DNA of 21,281 nucleotides from Candidatus Thorarchaeota archaeon (GTDB taxonomy: Archaea > Asgardarchaeota > Thorarchaeia > Thorarchaeales > Thorarchaeaceae). The position numbers and the translations under genes were made by a program. The stretch spans positions 1 to 21,281 of the forward strand of contig JAEOSL010000058.1 of the NCBI GenBank assembly GCA_016840385.1. Direction: 5' to 3'. Of this stretch, positions 7,670 to 15,745 are shown piece by piece (the stretch's first letter is position 1; every line of letters begins with the position of its first letter). The notes under the pieces are model-generated. The model searched no databases and was not told the origin of the DNA. It saw only the letters and a list, made by a program, of their open reading frames with translations.

Positions 7670-8877
7670 TACAGCTCCCAAGATGTTGCGGTGCTTACTC
7701 CACCACCACCACATAGCGTAGCCATGCCACTCTTGAGACCTCTCTTCTTGAGTGCGTATAACAGAGTAACAACTATACGAGCTCCAGTTGAACCAACAGG
7801 ATGTCCCAGGCCAATTCCTGAACCGTTGACATTGACTTTCTCTCGGTTCCAACCCATTGGTTTCAATCCTTCTTCGACTGCGAGATACTGACTAGCAAAA
7901 GCTTCGTTCAGTTCTACAAGATCCCAATCATCGAAGCCCAAACCTGTTCGATCAATGAGGTTCTTGACAGCCGCTATTGGTGATTCACCCATAAGATGTG
8001 GTTCACTGCATCCCATTCCATAACCTGTCATACGAGCTAATGGTTTTCGTCCAAGGGCTTCTGCTTTTTCAAGTGACATAATGACCATCGCAGTTGCTCC
8101 ATCATTGAGTCCACTTGCATTACCCGCAGTAACAGTGCCATCTTTCTTGAAAGCTGGTCTAAGTTTCCCAAGGTCCTCCATTGTAAGATCGGGTCTGAAG
8201 TGTTCATCTGCCTCAACAGTTACTGTCTGCTTTCGACCTTTGACTTCGACTGGTGTGATTTCTTCTTTGAAGTCACCATCCTTTGTTGCCCGTTCTGCAT
8301 TGTTGTGAGACCTGAGAGCTACAAAATCCTGGTCTTCGCGTGTGAATCCATGCTTATCATTGAGGAACTCTGCGGTTTCACCCATGATGTAATGCTTTCC
8401 AGTTTCAGGATGTGGATAGAAGTGACTGCCTGCATGCAGCCCTGTTGTCATCGCGTCCATTAAGACACCATCGAAGAGCCTAACTCCCCATCGTGCATTT
8501 TCAATACAATATGGGACATTGGACATTGACTCAACTCCTCCAGCTAACACTGCGTCAGTAAATCCAGTTTCAATTTGGAGTGCACCACTGATGATCGCCT
8601 CCATAGCTGAAGTACAAACTCGATTGATTGTCACTGCAGGAACTGTATATGGTTTTCCGGCAAGCAATGATGAAACACGAGCAATATTGAGCGCTTTGGG
8701 CGGTTCGAAACAATTACCAAATCTAATGTCTCCCAGGATTACTGGGTCAATACCAGCTCTATCTACTGCAGCTTTGATTACCTGTGCTGCTAAATCTGGT
8801 GCTTGAAGATCCTTGAGTGAACCTCCAAAGGCACCAATTGGGCTCCTGCAAGCAGAAACAACAACGATGTCTGTCAT
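7666..8877 (-). CDS. Acetyl-CoA C-acetyltransferase (bacterial-type thiolase)
   Basis: 403 residues, a full-length thiolase. The nucleophile Cys88 sits in TINRVCTSAMEAI, the NEAFA motif is at 324-328, His359 in GIGLGHPVGSTGAR and the second catalytic Cys389 in LCGGGGVSTA. The enzyme condenses two acetyl-CoA to acetoacetyl-CoA or cleaves 3-ketoacyl-CoA. Conservation of the GHP and CGGGG signatures places it with bacterial/eukaryotic acetyl-CoA acetyltransferases and not with the archaeal thiolase that pairs with a DUF35 protein and HMG-CoA synthase; neither partner is adjacent. Direction of use (mevalonate precursor, fatty-acid degradation or polyester-type metabolism) cannot be told from context. 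The start ATG at 8877 is about 28 nt from a TTTAAGG box, implying a leaderless mRNA. Confidence 0.95.
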   Translation of the reverse strand: MTDIVVVSACRSPIGAFGGSLKDLQAPDLAAQVIKAAVDRAGIDPVILGDIRFGNCFEPPKALNIARVSSLLAGKPYTVPAVTINRVCTSAMEAIISGALQIETGFTDAVLAGGVESMSNVPYCIENARWGVRLFDGVLMDAMTTGLHAGSHFYPHPETGKHYIMGETAEFLNDKHGFTREDQDFVALRSHNNAERATKDGDFKEEITPVEVKGRKQTVTVEADEHFRPDLTMEDLGKLRPAFKKDGTVTAGNASGLNDGATAMVIMSLEKAEALGRKPLARMTGYGMGCSEPHLMGESPIAAVKNLIDRTGLGFDDWDLVELNEAFASQYLAVEEGLKPMGWNREKVNVNGSGIGLGHPVGSTGARIVVTLLYALKKRGLKSGMATLCGGGGVSTATSWELY

Positions 8878-8899
8878 AGCGATATCAATTGTAGATGTT

Positions 8900-8906
8900 C
8901 CTTAAA
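8900..8906 (-). promoter_or_regulatory. TATA-like element of the thiolase gene
   Basis: TTTAAGG on the minus strand (8906-8900) lies about 25-28 nt before the ATG at 8877, the spacing expected if transcription starts at or next to the start codon. No Shine-Dalgarno sequence is visible in front of this ATG, which agrees with a leaderless message. Confidence 0.45.
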
Positions 8907-8984
8907 TCGTGTGCGGTGTTAAAATTCTGAAAACCCGAGGGTTACGATTTACGCAATCAATGTGTGTTAATGCCCACAAGTCAA

Positions 8985-8991
8985 TTTAAGG
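8985..8991 (+). promoter_or_regulatory. TATA-like element in front of the candidate structured RNA
   Basis: TTTAAGG at 8985-8991 is identical to the box before the thiolase gene but on the opposite strand. Its centre is about 22-24 nt before 9010-9012, where the closing helix of the candidate RNA begins, so it could drive that RNA from the plus strand. Confidence 0.35.
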
Positions 8992-9009
8992 CAAAGCTCA
9001 CTAATGTTT

Positions 9010-9182
9010 TTCACCAGGTCGGGTAACGATGTGAGAACATCAATGAAAGGAGATAGGATATACGAGACGGGAAAGCGTGGTCGGAATCCATCATGAGGAT
9101 TTGTGAGGGAGTATGACCTGACCGGGGGCAGGAAAATTTACGGAGACCTTACCTACCTGCCCCCACCGTTCACCTTGGTGGA
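9010..9182 (+). ncRNA. Candidate structured non-coding RNA of about 173 nt, family unknown
   Basis: The 325-nt gap 8878-9202 has no convincing reading frame but folds well by hand on the plus strand. P1: 9010-9018 with 9174-9182 (9 pairs, two of them G-U). P2: 9019-9024 with 9116-9121 (6 pairs, one G-U), stacked directly on P1. Hairpin A: GATGT 9028-9032 with ACATC 9037-9041, capped by a GAGA (GNRA) loop. Hairpin B: AATCC 9085-9089 with GGATT 9097-9101. Hairpin C: GGGGGCAGG 9124-9132 with CCTGCCCCC 9156-9164 (9 pairs). P1, P2 and C form a three-way junction. The G-U pairs and the GNRA loop exist only on the plus strand. A TATA-like box lies about 24 nt upstream and T-rich sequence (9183-9192) follows. 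I could not match it to RNase P, SRP RNA, tRNA or a riboswitch I know. CAGGTC 9015-9020 could alternatively pair with GACCTG 9115-9120. Confidence 0.45.
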
Positions 9183-9202
9183 TTTATTTCTTAACAGACA
9201 TT

Positions 9203-10276
9203 TCAAGAAATTCTCTTGACTAGATCAATAATCGTAATTGCAGCCAATGCTTCCACAACTGGTACCGCTCTTGGAACAATACAAGGGTCGTGACGTCCTT
9301 CTACCTCAAGTGTAGTTTCTTTCATCTTCTTGAGATCGACTGTGTTCTGCTTCTTTGCTATTGTTGAGGTTGGTTTGATGGCAATACGAAAAATCACTGG
9401 TGCTCCATTTGATATTCCACCTAGAATACCGCCAGCATCGTTCTTCGACCATCCCACTTTTCCATCCACTAATATTGGCGAATCGTTATTCTGAGAACCC
9501 CGTTTGCAAGATCCTGCAAATCCAGAACCAAATTCAATACCTTTGACCCCTGGTATACTGAACATTGAATGGCTGATTACACTCTCTAATGAATCGAAGA
9601 TTGGTTCTCCCAAACCAACTGGAAGTCCTACAATTTTACACTCAATGACTCCTCCAACAGAGTCACCATCATCCTTTGCCGCTATAATTTCTGATTCCAT
9701 TAGATGAATTGAATCACCATTAGCTGTGCGGACAGAATTCTCGTAGACATTTTCTTCTATCTGTTGAATAGTTACATCTTGACTTGATTCAATATCTCCA
9801 ATTCGAGTTGTATGAGCAAGTATTTTGATTCCTTCATCAACTAACATCTGTTTGGCTATTGCCCCTGCCATTACAAATGCCGCTGTCATTCTTCCTGAGA
9901 AGAAACCACTTCCACGAGGATCATTGAATCCCTTATACTTGATTCGGGCTGTATAATCAGCATGACCAGGTCTTGGAGTATCCTTGTATCTGTCATAGGA
10001 TGATGAGTCCACATCTTGATTCTGAATAGAAAGTACGATAGGCGCCCCTGTTGTTATTCCTTTGAACATACCACTCTTTACGCGTACTTGGTCTTTTTCC
10101 GTTCTAGACGTAACAATTGGACTTGTCCCAGGTCTACGTCTGCTCAGATCATCTTGAATTTGATCAACATTAAGAGTTAGACCCGGAGGACAACCCTCCA
10201 CAATTACTCCGATATTTTCTCCGTGACTTTCTCCGAATACATGAATCTTGAATTTGGTTCCCAATGTAAATGTCAC
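9203..10276 (-). CDS. aroC: Chorismate synthase
   Basis: 357 residues, normal family length. It eliminates phosphate from 5-enolpyruvylshikimate 3-phosphate to give chorismate, using reduced FMN as cofactor. The signatures are all present: FGESHG near the N-terminus (residues 14-19), RRPGTSP, the block RPGHADYTARIKYKG, RGSGFFSGRMTAA, and GRHDPCIVPRAVPVVEA near the C-terminus. The GTG start at 10276 overlaps the aroA stop (GTGA) and has AGGAGG about 8 nt upstream, inside the end of aroA. It is the last gene of the nine-gene aromatic operon. No flavin reductase is fused to it, so it must rely on reduced flavin supplied by another protein. Confidence 0.97.
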   Translation of the reverse strand: MTFTLGTKFKIHVFGESHGENIGVIVEGCPPGLTLNVDQIQDDLSRRRPGTSPIVTSRTEKDQVRVKSGMFKGITTGAPIVLSIQNQDVDSSSYDRYKDTPRPGHADYTARIKYKGFNDPRGSGFFSGRMTAAFVMAGAIAKQMLVDEGIKILAHTTRIGDIESSQDVTIQQIEENVYENSVRTANGDSIHLMESEIIAAKDDGDSVGGVIECKIVGLPVGLGEPIFDSLESVISHSMFSIPGVKGIEFGSGFAGSCKRGSQNNDSPILVDGKVGWSKNDAGGILGGISNGAPVIFRIAIKPTSTIAKKQNTVDLKKMKETTLEVEGRHDPCIVPRAVPVVEALAAITIIDLVKRIS

Positions 10277-11577
10277 ATAGCATTCCTCCTCTCACTCATT
10301 ACTGATGAGAATTCTATCTTAGCACCAAGAGAAATTAGGTCATCAATGAAATTTGGATAGCTTTTCTTAACACACTCAATGTTGTTGATGGTAACTGAGT
10401 GTTTAGATACTAAACACACAACTGCACAAGCCATTGCGATCCTATGGTCTGAGTGAGGATCAATAACTACACCACGTAATTTGGTGGGGCCGTTGATGAG
10501 TATACCATCACTTGTTTCTTCGAGATTAACTCCCAGTTTTTTTAGTTCCATTGTTGTTGATTTCAATCGATTACTCTCCTTGTATCGTAATCTTCTGGCA
10601 TTGAAAATTCGAGTCTGTCCTTCAGCTTGGCTGGCTAAAACAGATAGTACAGGTATGAGGTCTGGAATGTGTGTCGCATCTATTGAGATGGGTACAGGTT
10701 CAGATTTGGTTACCGTTAGTGCAGACCTCTCTTGAGTTATTGAAACGTCCATCTCCTTCAGGATTTCTACAATTCGTGAATCACCTTGTAGACATTCTTC
10801 TTGTAATCCTTCAATCTTGACTTTCCCTGATATAGCACCTGCAACCATTAGAAAAGCCGCGGATGAGTAGTCACCAGGGACTTCATAGTTTGAATTGTGA
10901 TATTCTTGGTCACCAGGAATTTTGATTGTATCCCAATTATCTGAAGGAGTTCCAGTAGCACCAAAATGCTGCATCACTTCTAGAGTCATTTCAACATAGG
11001 GTCTGGATTCAAGGGGAGTTGTAATTTCCAATGTTGATTCACTCGTAGCTTTTGAACATGCAAAAAGAAGTCCGCTAATGTATTGTGAAGAAATGTCTCC
11101 TCTGATTCTTACTCTAGCTCCCTCGATTTCCTGTCCATGAATTTCCACAGGAGGTCGATCACTTTCTCTTTGTGAAATAGCTTTTACACCTAGCTGATTC
11201 AAAGCTTGAAGTAATTCGCCAATTGGTCGCTTCTGCAGAGTGCTATCTCCAGTGAGTATACACTTACCATTCGTAAGAGCTGATATTGCAGTGAATAATC
11301 TAAGAGTTGTTCCTGACCCTTGACAATTCATTTCAGTATTTGGAGATACTAATGGATCCGCACCAGTTACTGTAAGGTTCTGATTATGTTTGATTCTAGC
11401 ACCCATCATTGTTGCCAATCGTAGAGTGGAATTTGTGTCACCGCAGATGAGAGGATTCTTGATTGTTGATTGACCTGAAGCAAGCATACTACAGATTATT
11501 GCTCGATGTGTGTAGCTCTTTGATGGTGGTGCTTGGATTGTTCCCTCAATTGAAGACTCTGAGATTATCACGCTCAA
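10273..11577 (-). CDS. aroA: 3-phosphoshikimate 1-carboxyvinyltransferase (EPSP synthase)
   Basis: 434 residues. It transfers the enolpyruvyl group of phosphoenolpyruvate to shikimate 3-phosphate. Visible motifs are PPSKSYTHRA (17-26, with Lys20), GSGTTLRL, RPIGELLQAL, SSQYISGLL, GDYSSAAF, IPDLIPVLSVLA and RLRYKESNRL, all in the order expected for the two six-fold repeated domains. The TTG start at 11577 overlaps the aroK stop (TTGA) and is preceded by AAGGAGG at 11586-11592, 8 nt away. That ribosome-binding site makes this unusual start codon credible. It sits between aroK, which makes its substrate, and aroC, which uses its product. Confidence 0.97.
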   Translation of the reverse strand: MSVIISESSIEGTIQAPPSKSYTHRAIICSMLASGQSTIKNPLICGDTNSTLRLATMMGARIKHNQNLTVTGADPLVSPNTEMNCQGSGTTLRLFTAISALTNGKCILTGDSTLQKRPIGELLQALNQLGVKAISQRESDRPPVEIHGQEIEGARVRIRGDISSQYISGLLFACSKATSESTLEITTPLESRPYVEMTLEVMQHFGATGTPSDNWDTIKIPGDQEYHNSNYEVPGDYSSAAFLMVAGAISGKVKIEGLQEECLQGDSRIVEILKEMDVSITQERSALTVTKSEPVPISIDATHIPDLIPVLSVLASQAEGQTRIFNARRLRYKESNRLKSTTMELKKLGVNLEETSDGILINGPTKLRGVVIDPHSDHRIAMACAVVCLVSKHSVTINNIECVKKSYPNFIDDLISLGAKIEFSSVMSERRNAM

Positions 11578-12104
11578 TGTTGAATCCTCCTTGTAATTAC
11601 TTCTACTACCTCACTCACACTTTTTCCGTCAGTACAAACTGTGAAATCCATGGCAGTTCTATAGAGTATATCTCGTTGTGCAAGTAGTTCGTTAATACTA
11701 TCTTCCAGATTTGCATGCATACTCGTGAGTAAGGGTCGCAAACTCGAGGTGCGGATTCGTGAATGAATCGTATCATTGGATGCTGTTAGCAGGATGGTGA
11801 TAGTATTTTCTTTAATCTTGTAAGTATTAGTAGGCGAGAGAACGACTCCTCCTCCAAAGCTTATCACTTGAGAATTCGACTGACATACCTGTTTTACAAT
11901 CTCGCACTCAAGTTCGCGGAAGATAGCTTCTCCATCTTCTTCAAATATTTCTGGAATTGACTTACCTGCTTCTTCCATAACCAATTCATCAGTATCCACA
12001 AATGCGAGTCCTAATTTATCAGCTAGATTTTTTCCGACGACTGTTTTCCCTGTCGCCATGAAACCGATCAGTCCAATATTGCGATGTCGATTCCTGACAA
12101 TCAT
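11574..12104 (-). CDS. aroK: Shikimate kinase, bacterial P-loop type
   Basis: 176 residues from the ATG at 12104. This start overlaps the aroE stop as ATGA and has GGAGG (12112-12116) 7 nt upstream; a longer frame from 12173 would overlap aroE by 73 bp and add an unconserved tail. The protein phosphorylates shikimate at O3 with ATP. P-loop GFMATGKT (14-21), shikimate-binding Asp37 and Asp39 in VDTDE, FRELE with Arg63, the FGGGVV loop (84-86) and the lid Arg123 in LRPLL are all seen. This is the bacterial NMP-kinase-fold enzyme, whereas many archaea use an unrelated GHMP-family shikimate kinase, so the gene was probably acquired from bacteria at some time (inference). Confidence 0.95.
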   Translation of the reverse strand: MIVRNRHRNIGLIGFMATGKTVVGKNLADKLGLAFVDTDELVMEEAGKSIPEIFEEDGEAIFRELECEIVKQVCQSNSQVISFGGGVVLSPTNTYKIKENTITILLTASNDTIHSRIRTSSLRPLLTSMHANLEDSINELLAQRDILYRTAMDFTVCTDGKSVSEVVEVITRRIQH

Positions 12105-12949
12105 GCACTGCCCTCCAGAAACTGAAGCACTGCGTTTTTCATGACTTCCTGTGGTGGTTTGAAACCAATCCAAGATTCAAATGATAAAGCACCTTGGTGA
12201 ACAAGCATTCCAATTCCATCAATGATTTTGCAACCCATTTTTCCTGCGTCTTCAATTAACTTAGTTCTCGCAGGATTGTACACTAAATCAATTACAGTAG
12301 TATTCTTAGAAATGTTAGTTCTATTTAGAGGTGACCTCCCAACTGAGTGTCCGCTCATTCCAACAGGTGTACAATTAACAAGAAGGTCAATATCGTCCAT
12401 TGATCCACCGTATGACGGAAATTGATATGTTTCAACATTTACATCGCTATATTGGTTGATTGAAACTACTAATTCTTCAGTTCGCAATTTTGATCTATTG
12501 TATATTTTGAACTGAGAGGCACCGTGACTTACAAGCCCATAGATAACAGATCTTGCAGCTCCACCAGCACCTATGATTAGAACGTGAGAATCTTCAATTT
12601 CTACATTGTTCTCGTGAAGTACATTCAGAAACCCATGCACATCAGTATTAGAGCCGATCAATTTTGTCCCTTTCCGGCAGATGGTATTCACAGCTCCAAT
12701 TGCCGCCGCTTCTTTTGACAAATTTGTAAGTAACGGGATTATTGTTGTCTTGAATGGTATAGTGACATTTGCTCCAGTAATTAGACCTGACTCAAGCGAA
12801 ACTATGAATTTCTTCAGATTGCTGGTATGCAACAACATCTTATCATACGAATATTCCTGATCCAATCCCATTGCTTTTAGAGCAGCATTATGCATAATTG
12901 GACTAAGTGAGTGTTCTATTGGATTGCCGATGACTACAAGCTGTTTCAC
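12101..12949 (-). CDS. aroE: Shikimate dehydrogenase
   Basis: 282 residues. It reduces 3-dehydroshikimate to shikimate with NADPH. The substrate-binding domain shows SLSP (14-17), NVTIPFK with catalytic Lys67, and NTD with catalytic Asp103. The nucleotide-binding loop is GAGGAAR (127-133), followed by YNRSK at the end of the next strand, the usual NADP-type Asn-Arg-Ser pattern. Later motifs are NCTPVGM and the C-terminal DGIGMLVHQG, both standard. The GTG start at 12949 overlaps the aroD stop (GTGA) and has GGAGGT at 12956-12961. The AroD product is its substrate, and the two genes are neighbours. Confidence 0.97.
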   Translation of the reverse strand: MKQLVVIGNPIEHSLSPIMHNAALKAMGLDQEYSYDKMLLHTSNLKKFIVSLESGLITGANVTIPFKTTIIPLLTNLSKEAAAIGAVNTICRKGTKLIGSNTDVHGFLNVLHENNVEIEDSHVLIIGAGGAARSVIYGLVSHGASQFKIYNRSKLRTEELVVSINQYSDVNVETYQFPSYGGSMDDIDLLVNCTPVGMSGHSVGRSPLNRTNISKNTTVIDLVYNPARTKLIEDAGKMGCKIIDGIGMLVHQGALSFESWIGFKPPQEVMKNAVLQFLEGSA

Positions 12950-13620
12950 AGAATTACCTCCATTAATTTCCTCATCTGTGAAAGAGAAATCTGTCCCGGA
13001 GCTGCTACTCGACCAATATCTTGTGATACATACATGAAGGGTGCTCCAAGTTTCAAGGCTCTAATTCTTGTGAACCTACCGAATTGACCCATTCCAAATG
13101 CAATCAGTGGAAGTTCTGTTTCATTCATTTCATAGAGAAGCAGAGTTCTAATGCAGTCTTCAATTGAACTTGGAGTGGTTACAATTTTCATAATGTCTGC
13201 GGGTCCATTTGCCATCTGGTTTAGTAGTGCAAGAAGCTCTTGAGCGTCAGGTGTAGAATCAAAATAGTGTTTAGATACTATACACTTACATTCATTATTC
13301 ATAGCTACTTGAAGGATTTGCTCCAGATGTTTACTGCCCATCTCCAATTCAATGTCAACGTATGAAGCTCCTGCTTCGACTGCTTCAAGAAGGTAGTTGA
13401 TTCGGTCTTCTTCTTCTCCTTGAAATCTGCCCCCTGAATTTTGTGAGCGACAAGTAGCGATTATTGGTGCTACAGATGCAGCATAGATTTGATTTAAATT
13501 TCCAATGTGATCCATGAAGTCTAACCGATGCTCTATGATATCGGCATTAGTTTTAGTCACGAAGTCCATGCATCTGTGAAGGTCTCTTTCTATGAGACAG
13601 ACACAGAGCTTCTTGTTCAT
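12946..13620 (-). CDS. aroD: 3-dehydroquinate dehydratase, type I
   Basis: 224 residues, a typical archaeal/bacterial type I length. It dehydrates 3-dehydroquinate through a Schiff base. The lysine is Lys145 in ADIMKIVTTP and the general acid/base is His118 in VSKHYF. EHRLD (30-34), TCRS with Arg58, GQFGRFTR and AAPGQ complete the active-site set. The ATG at 13620 overlaps the stop of the DAHP synthase gene (ATGA). It lies between the DAHP synthase gene and aroE in the operon. Type II enzymes are unrelated and can be excluded. Confidence 0.97.
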   Translation of the reverse strand: MNKKLCVCLIERDLHRCMDFVTKTNADIIEHRLDFMDHIGNLNQIYAASVAPIIATCRSQNSGGRFQGEEEDRINYLLEAVEAGASYVDIELEMGSKHLEQILQVAMNNECKCIVSKHYFDSTPDAQELLALLNQMANGPADIMKIVTTPSSIEDCIRTLLLYEMNETELPLIAFGMGQFGRFTRIRALKLGAPFMYVSQDIGRVAAPGQISLSQMRKLMEVIL

Positions 13621-14654
13621 TCAGAACTCGCTCCCAATTTGATTTCATAGCCATTACGCCAATAACCGGAGGTCCTGCAAGAATCCATGAACTCTTGAAG
13701 CATGTCAATTGTAAGGGATTGAGACCCATCAACAAATGCCTCATCGGGTCGAGGATGTGCTTCGATAATGAGCCCATCTGAACCAATAGCTAGTCCCGCC
13801 CTCGCAAGTGGAATAACAATGTCTCTCTTTCCAGCGGCATGGCTTGGATCCACAAATAGAGGAAGGTGTGTCATATTTCTCAGGACTGGTATACTACTTA
13901 GATCCAAAGTGAATCTGGTGTGATTGCATTGAGTTCTGATTCCTCTTTCACAGAGGATGACGTTACTGTTACCTTCGGCCATGATGTATTCTGCAGCTGA
14001 TAGAAGTTCACCTAACGAAGCAGAAATCCCTCTCTTCAGTAGGATTGGTCTGTGAGACCTCCCTGCTCGTTTTAGCAAGGAATAGTTCTGCATATTTCTT
14101 GCACCTATTTGAACAATATCAACAGCGGCTTCAACAGCGGAAAAACTGTCGGTATCTACCGCTTCTGAAATCACAGGAAGCCCTGTCCTTTCACGAGCTG
14201 CCTCAAGAATTTTCAAACCTTCCACACCAAGACCTTGGAACGAATATGGTGATGTTCGAGGTTTGAAAGCTCCACCCCGAAGAATATCGCAACCACAATC
14301 TTTCACAGCAATTGCTGTTTCTACTAGTATGTCATGGGTTTCAACACTACAGGGACCTGCAATGATAACTGGTTTCTTTCCACCAATCTCAACATCGCCA
14401 ACTTCGATCACAGTTGGTTCTGATTTCACTTCAACATCTGCAAGTCGATACGGTTTTGAAACAGGTATGACTTTCATAACGCCTACTAATCCCTCCAGCC
14501 TGCTTATGTTACTTAGATCGACTTCACCTGTGATATTGATAACCATCCTTCGAGCTCCAGGATTGGGAATTGCAGTGTATCCCAATTCTTCTGAAATCTC
14601 TAGGACTCTCTCAATCTGTTCTTCACTAGCATCTTTGTACATTACAACTAACAT
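13617..14654 (-). CDS. aroF: 3-deoxy-7-phosphoheptulonate (DAHP) synthase, type I-beta with N-terminal ferredoxin-like domain
   Basis: 345 residues. It condenses phosphoenolpyruvate and erythrose 4-phosphate, the first step of the pathway. Residues 1-68 form a small ferredoxin-like (ACT-like) domain as in Thermotoga-type enzymes, where it mediates feedback inhibition by aromatic amino acids. The barrel carries AGPCSVE, RGGAFKPRTSPYSFQGLG, GARNMQN, LLKRG, CERGIRT, DPSHAAGKR and EAHPRPDEAFVDGSQSL. The metal ligands of the family are Cys102, His272, Glu298 and Asp309. The ATG at 14654 overlaps the aroB stop by 7 bp, the only junction that is not a 4-bp overlap. Its presence shows that this organism uses the classical entry to the pathway, unlike methanogens that start from aspartate semialdehyde. 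Confidence 0.95.
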   Translation of the reverse strand: MLVVMYKDASEEQIERVLEISEELGYTAIPNPGARRMVINITGEVDLSNISRLEGLVGVMKVIPVSKPYRLADVEVKSEPTVIEVGDVEIGGKKPVIIAGPCSVETHDILVETAIAVKDCGCDILRGGAFKPRTSPYSFQGLGVEGLKILEAARERTGLPVISEAVDTDSFSAVEAAVDIVQIGARNMQNYSLLKRAGRSHRPILLKRGISASLGELLSAAEYIMAEGNSNVILCERGIRTQCNHTRFTLDLSSIPVLRNMTHLPLFVDPSHAAGKRDIVIPLARAGLAIGSDGLIIEAHPRPDEAFVDGSQSLTIDMLQEFMDSCRTSGYWRNGYEIKLGASSE

Positions 14655-15745
14655 TTTTCATCTCTCTCCAAACTTGATATCATATTTTGATTGGAAGATA
14701 GTTCAATCTCTCTCATCTCTGCTTTACCCAATTCAACAAGAATTGGCATTCGTAAAACTCCCTCTCGCATCTTCTTGTCATGTTTCATGGTTTCGCTCAG
14801 AATATGGAATTCCATACCTTCAGGTATCTGAGTGGGAAGTTGATAGGATTCCAAAATTGAGCTGATGGTTTCATAGGATCGTGAATCCAGAATATCCATA
14901 TCCAGAGAAAACCGAGCTTCAGCAACCATTCCTATAGCAACTGCTTCTCCATGCAATATTTCAAACACAGAGTTGCTTTCGATTGCATGTCCAATAGTAT
15001 GTCCAAAGTTGAGAATTTCTCTAAATCCTAATTCTTCTCTTTCATCAGTGTTGACAATTCGAGCTTTATTCCTAAGCGACCTTTCAATGATTTTCATCAT
15101 TACTTCTGGATCTCTCTGAATTATCTCAGGTCTCTTTTCAATCAAAATTGACAAGAGCTCATAATCCATAATTACTCCATATTTTATTACCTCTGCTAAC
15201 CCAGCTGCAAATTCGATTTCAGTCAAAGTATTGAGTAGATTAACATCTACAATTACTGCAGAAGGCTGATAGAAAGTGCCAACAAGATTTTTCCCACCGT
15301 TAAGATTGACTCCTGTCTTCCCTCCTACTGCTGAATCTACTTGAGCTAGGAGCGTAGTTGGTATTTGGAGTAAATTGAGCCCTCTCTTGAATGTTGAAGC
15401 CACAAATCCCGTGAGGTCTCCAATTACGCCGCCACCCAGTGCAATGATTGTGTCTGATCTAGTGGCTTCATGTTCAAACAAGAAATTGTAAAGATCAATA
15501 ACTGTACTTAGAGACTTAGTAGACTCTCCGTCAGAAACAATCTTCGATATAGTTTCTATACCACTATCTACCAGCGATTGAGTTAACGTTTCCAAATAGA
15601 GTCGTGCTACGGTTTCATCTGTTATCACAAAGATTCTCTTTGGTGTGTTGTCAAGAAAGTCTGCGACATTGGTGAGGAGTGAATTCCCAATATGCACTTG
15701 GTACTTCTTACTACTTGTTTCTATTTCGATGTGAGTAGTGGTCAA
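14648..15745 (-). CDS. aroB: 3-dehydroquinate synthase
   Basis: 365 residues, canonical AroB, not the archaeal AroB' used in the alternative pathway. It cyclises DAHP to 3-dehydroquinate using NAD and a divalent metal. Motifs are GGGVIGDLTGFVAST (NAD loop), RGLNLLQIPTTLLAQVDSAV split over the substrate loop, VGGKTGVN, the metal-binding FGHTIGHAIE and HGEAVAIGM, and the family's conserved Lys pair in MKHDKKMREG. The TTG start at 15745 overlaps the tyrA stop (TTGA) with a purine-rich AGGAGGGTGGAG just upstream, which supports this rare start. It stands directly before the DAHP synthase gene whose product it uses. Confidence 0.96.
   Translation of the reverse strand: MTTTHIEIETSSKKYQVHIGNSLLTNVADFLDNTPKRIFVITDETVARLYLETLTQSLVDSGIETISKIVSDGESTKSLSTVIDLYNFLFEHEATRSDTIIALGGGVIGDLTGFVASTFKRGLNLLQIPTTLLAQVDSAVGGKTGVNLNGGKNLVGTFYQPSAVIVDVNLLNTLTEIEFAAGLAEVIKYGVIMDYELLSILIEKRPEIIQRDPEVMMKIIERSLRNKARIVNTDEREELGFREILNFGHTIGHAIESNSVFEILHGEAVAIGMVAEARFSLDMDILDSRSYETISSILESYQLPTQIPEGMEFHILSETMKHDKKMREGVLRMPILVELGKAEMREIELSSNQNMISSLERDEKC

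Noticed and set aside
9124..9164. GC-rich 9-bp hairpin as terminator of the aromatic operon
   Set aside because: On the minus strand it is not followed by a T-run, and its arms fit better as one branch of the larger plus-strand fold. It cannot be fully excluded as a 3' UTR element.
9010..9182. Identification of the candidate RNA as RNase P RNA, SRP RNA or a known riboswitch
   Set aside because: The conserved RNase P core sequences, the SRP helix 8 motif (GGAAG ... AGCA) and riboswitch signatures such as those of TPP, FMN or cobalamin could not be found by eye.
12105..12173. Longer N-terminus of shikimate kinase starting at 12173
   Set aside because: It would overlap aroE by 73 bp and add 23 unconserved residues. 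The ATG at 12104 has GGAGG at the right distance and makes the ATGA overlap seen throughout the operon.
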